Shown here: one piece after another, positions 6,723-7,082 of the stretch
How positions within the stretch are numbered: the first letter of the stretch is position 1
Layout of the letters: every line of letters begins with the position of its first letter
Assembly: GCA_002452515.1 (NCBI GenBank)
Contig: DKEN01000017.1
Location: 7,854-14,935 of the forward strand
Source: Spartobacteria bacterium UBA6821
Lineage (GTDB): Bacteria > Verrucomicrobiota > Verrucomicrobiia > Chthoniobacterales > UBA6821
Length of the DNA stretch: 7,082 bases
Direction: 5' to 3'
Notes under the pieces: generated by a model
Database searches by the model: none
Told to the model about the DNA's origin: nothing
The model's input: only the letters and a program-made list of their open reading frames with translations
Translations under genes and position numbers: made by a program

Positions 6723-6784
6723 TTGTCATGCCGAAGGCAGTCCGAGCTTGCTCGGATGGCTGATCCGGGCGGATCGCCAGACAA
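6723..6784. repeat. Cloverleaf-like cluster of inverted repeats, possible dispersed palindromic element
   Basis: Three adjacent hairpins are enclosed by a fourth stem. The closing stem is TTGTC (6723-6727) with GACAA (6780-6784). Hairpin 1 is TGCC-GAA-GGCA (6729-6739). Hairpin 2 is TCCGAG-CTTG-CTCGGA (6741-6756). Hairpin 3 is GGC plus GATCC with loop GGGC (6758-6778), with one bulged T. Nearly every base is paired. It lacks tRNA hallmarks such as a GTTCGA-type T-loop. The opening TGTCATGCCGAAGG resembles the start of intergenic palindromic repeats in many bacterial genomes, by recall only. GGCATG at 6706-6711 can pair with CATGCC at 6727-6732, offering an alternative fold. It may also act as a 3' barrier for mtnN, but no U-tract follows. 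Confidence 0.45.
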
Positions 6785-7082
6785 TTTAGGCTGATGGCAT
6801 TTAGATCAACAGAAGTAAAAGTCATTCTTCATCGAAAGCGGTCAGCCAAACTAGGGATTAGTTATCCACTCCATTTCCTCTGAACCTTACAGACTCACAG
6901 TCTTCAGCCTTAGAGCATGTCAACTTGAGTCATAGCCGAATGATTTTCACCACAAAGGACTGACAAAGAAAACAGCCAAAGTTGCCGCAAACGACCGAAA
7001 AAGCATCACTGGAACACCCCCTCCTCTTATACTTTATCCCACCTTGGATGGCCCTTGGATCCCTCTCTGTGGTAAAAAATTC
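6785..7082. other. Intergenic tail without a convincing gene
   Basis: About 300 bases with no open frame of plausible length and family character on either strand. Small items seen: AGACT-CAC-AGTCT (6891-6903), a weak hairpin; TTATCCACT (6862-6870), one mismatch from the DnaA box consensus but isolated; and TATACT (7028-7033), a -10-like hexamer on the plus strand without a good -35. On the minus strand a 19-codon frame (7006-6947) follows AGGAGG. Composition looks more AT-rich than the genes before it. The next gene presumably begins beyond the window. Confidence 0.6.

Noticed and set aside
6723..6784. The cloverleaf as a tRNA gene
   Set aside because: It has a 5-base closing stem, a 3-base first loop, no T-loop consensus and no anticodon-arm geometry.
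6562..6825. 87-codon minus-strand frame overlapping the 3' end of mtnN
   Set aside because: Nearly half of it is antisense to mtnN, it runs through the palindromic cluster, and it is Arg-, Ser- and His-rich with no domain.
6862..6870. DnaA-box-like TTATCCACT as part of a replication origin
   Set aside because: It is a single isolated near-match; there is no cluster of boxes, no AT-rich unwinding tract and no origin-type neighbour genes.

Overview
The window looks like ordinary chromosomal housekeeping DNA from a Gram-negative bacterium of the Planctomycetes-Verrucomicrobia-Chlamydiae group, most likely a verrucomicrobium. This rests on recall of family-typical sequence: a FabD with the elbow GLSLGE, a TatA/B-like protein of the PEW...FGPKKLPEL type, a short 6-phosphogluconate dehydrogenase, and few visible Shine-Dalgarno motifs. 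It is an inference, not a database result. There is no rRNA, tRNA, transposase, phage gene or CRISPR array.

Layout: positions 1-5836 hold six genes on the minus strand, in transcription order gnd (5836-4814), zwf (4807-3386), rmuC (3333-2080), an orphan solute-binding lipoprotein (2060-1263), fabD (1245-316) and a TatA/TatB-like translocase component (268 to beyond position 1, partial). Gaps are 6, 52, 19, 17 and 47 bases, and no strong intrinsic terminator is visible between them, so one long transcript or two overlapping ones are plausible. A 109-base divergent intergenic region (5837-5945) separates gnd from the plus-strand gene mtnN (5946-6680). It carries a CRP-like inverted repeat and a candidate mtnN promoter that would give a nearly leaderless message. 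From 6681 to the window end no convincing gene is visible. This tail begins with a hairpin spanning the mtnN stop and a compact cloverleaf-like set of inverted repeats (6723-6784) that may be a dispersed palindromic repeat.

How the genes work together: Zwf and Gnd are the two dehydrogenases of the oxidative pentose phosphate pathway; the lactonase between them is not here. FabD loads malonyl groups onto acyl carrier protein for fatty acid synthesis, which uses NADPH. RmuC is a membrane-anchored, coiled-coil, nuclease-like protein linked to genome stability. The binding lipoprotein probably captures a polar amino acid or similar solute. The Tat protein belongs to the folded-protein export pathway. 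MtnN recycles methylthioadenosine and S-adenosylhomocysteine. Apart from zwf-gnd I see no clear shared pathway, and I do not see a new multi-gene system. The points most worth a second look are the cloverleaf repeat, the divergent regulatory region, the mixed TatA/TatB character of the first gene, the probable NAD preference of Gnd, and the orphan binding protein.
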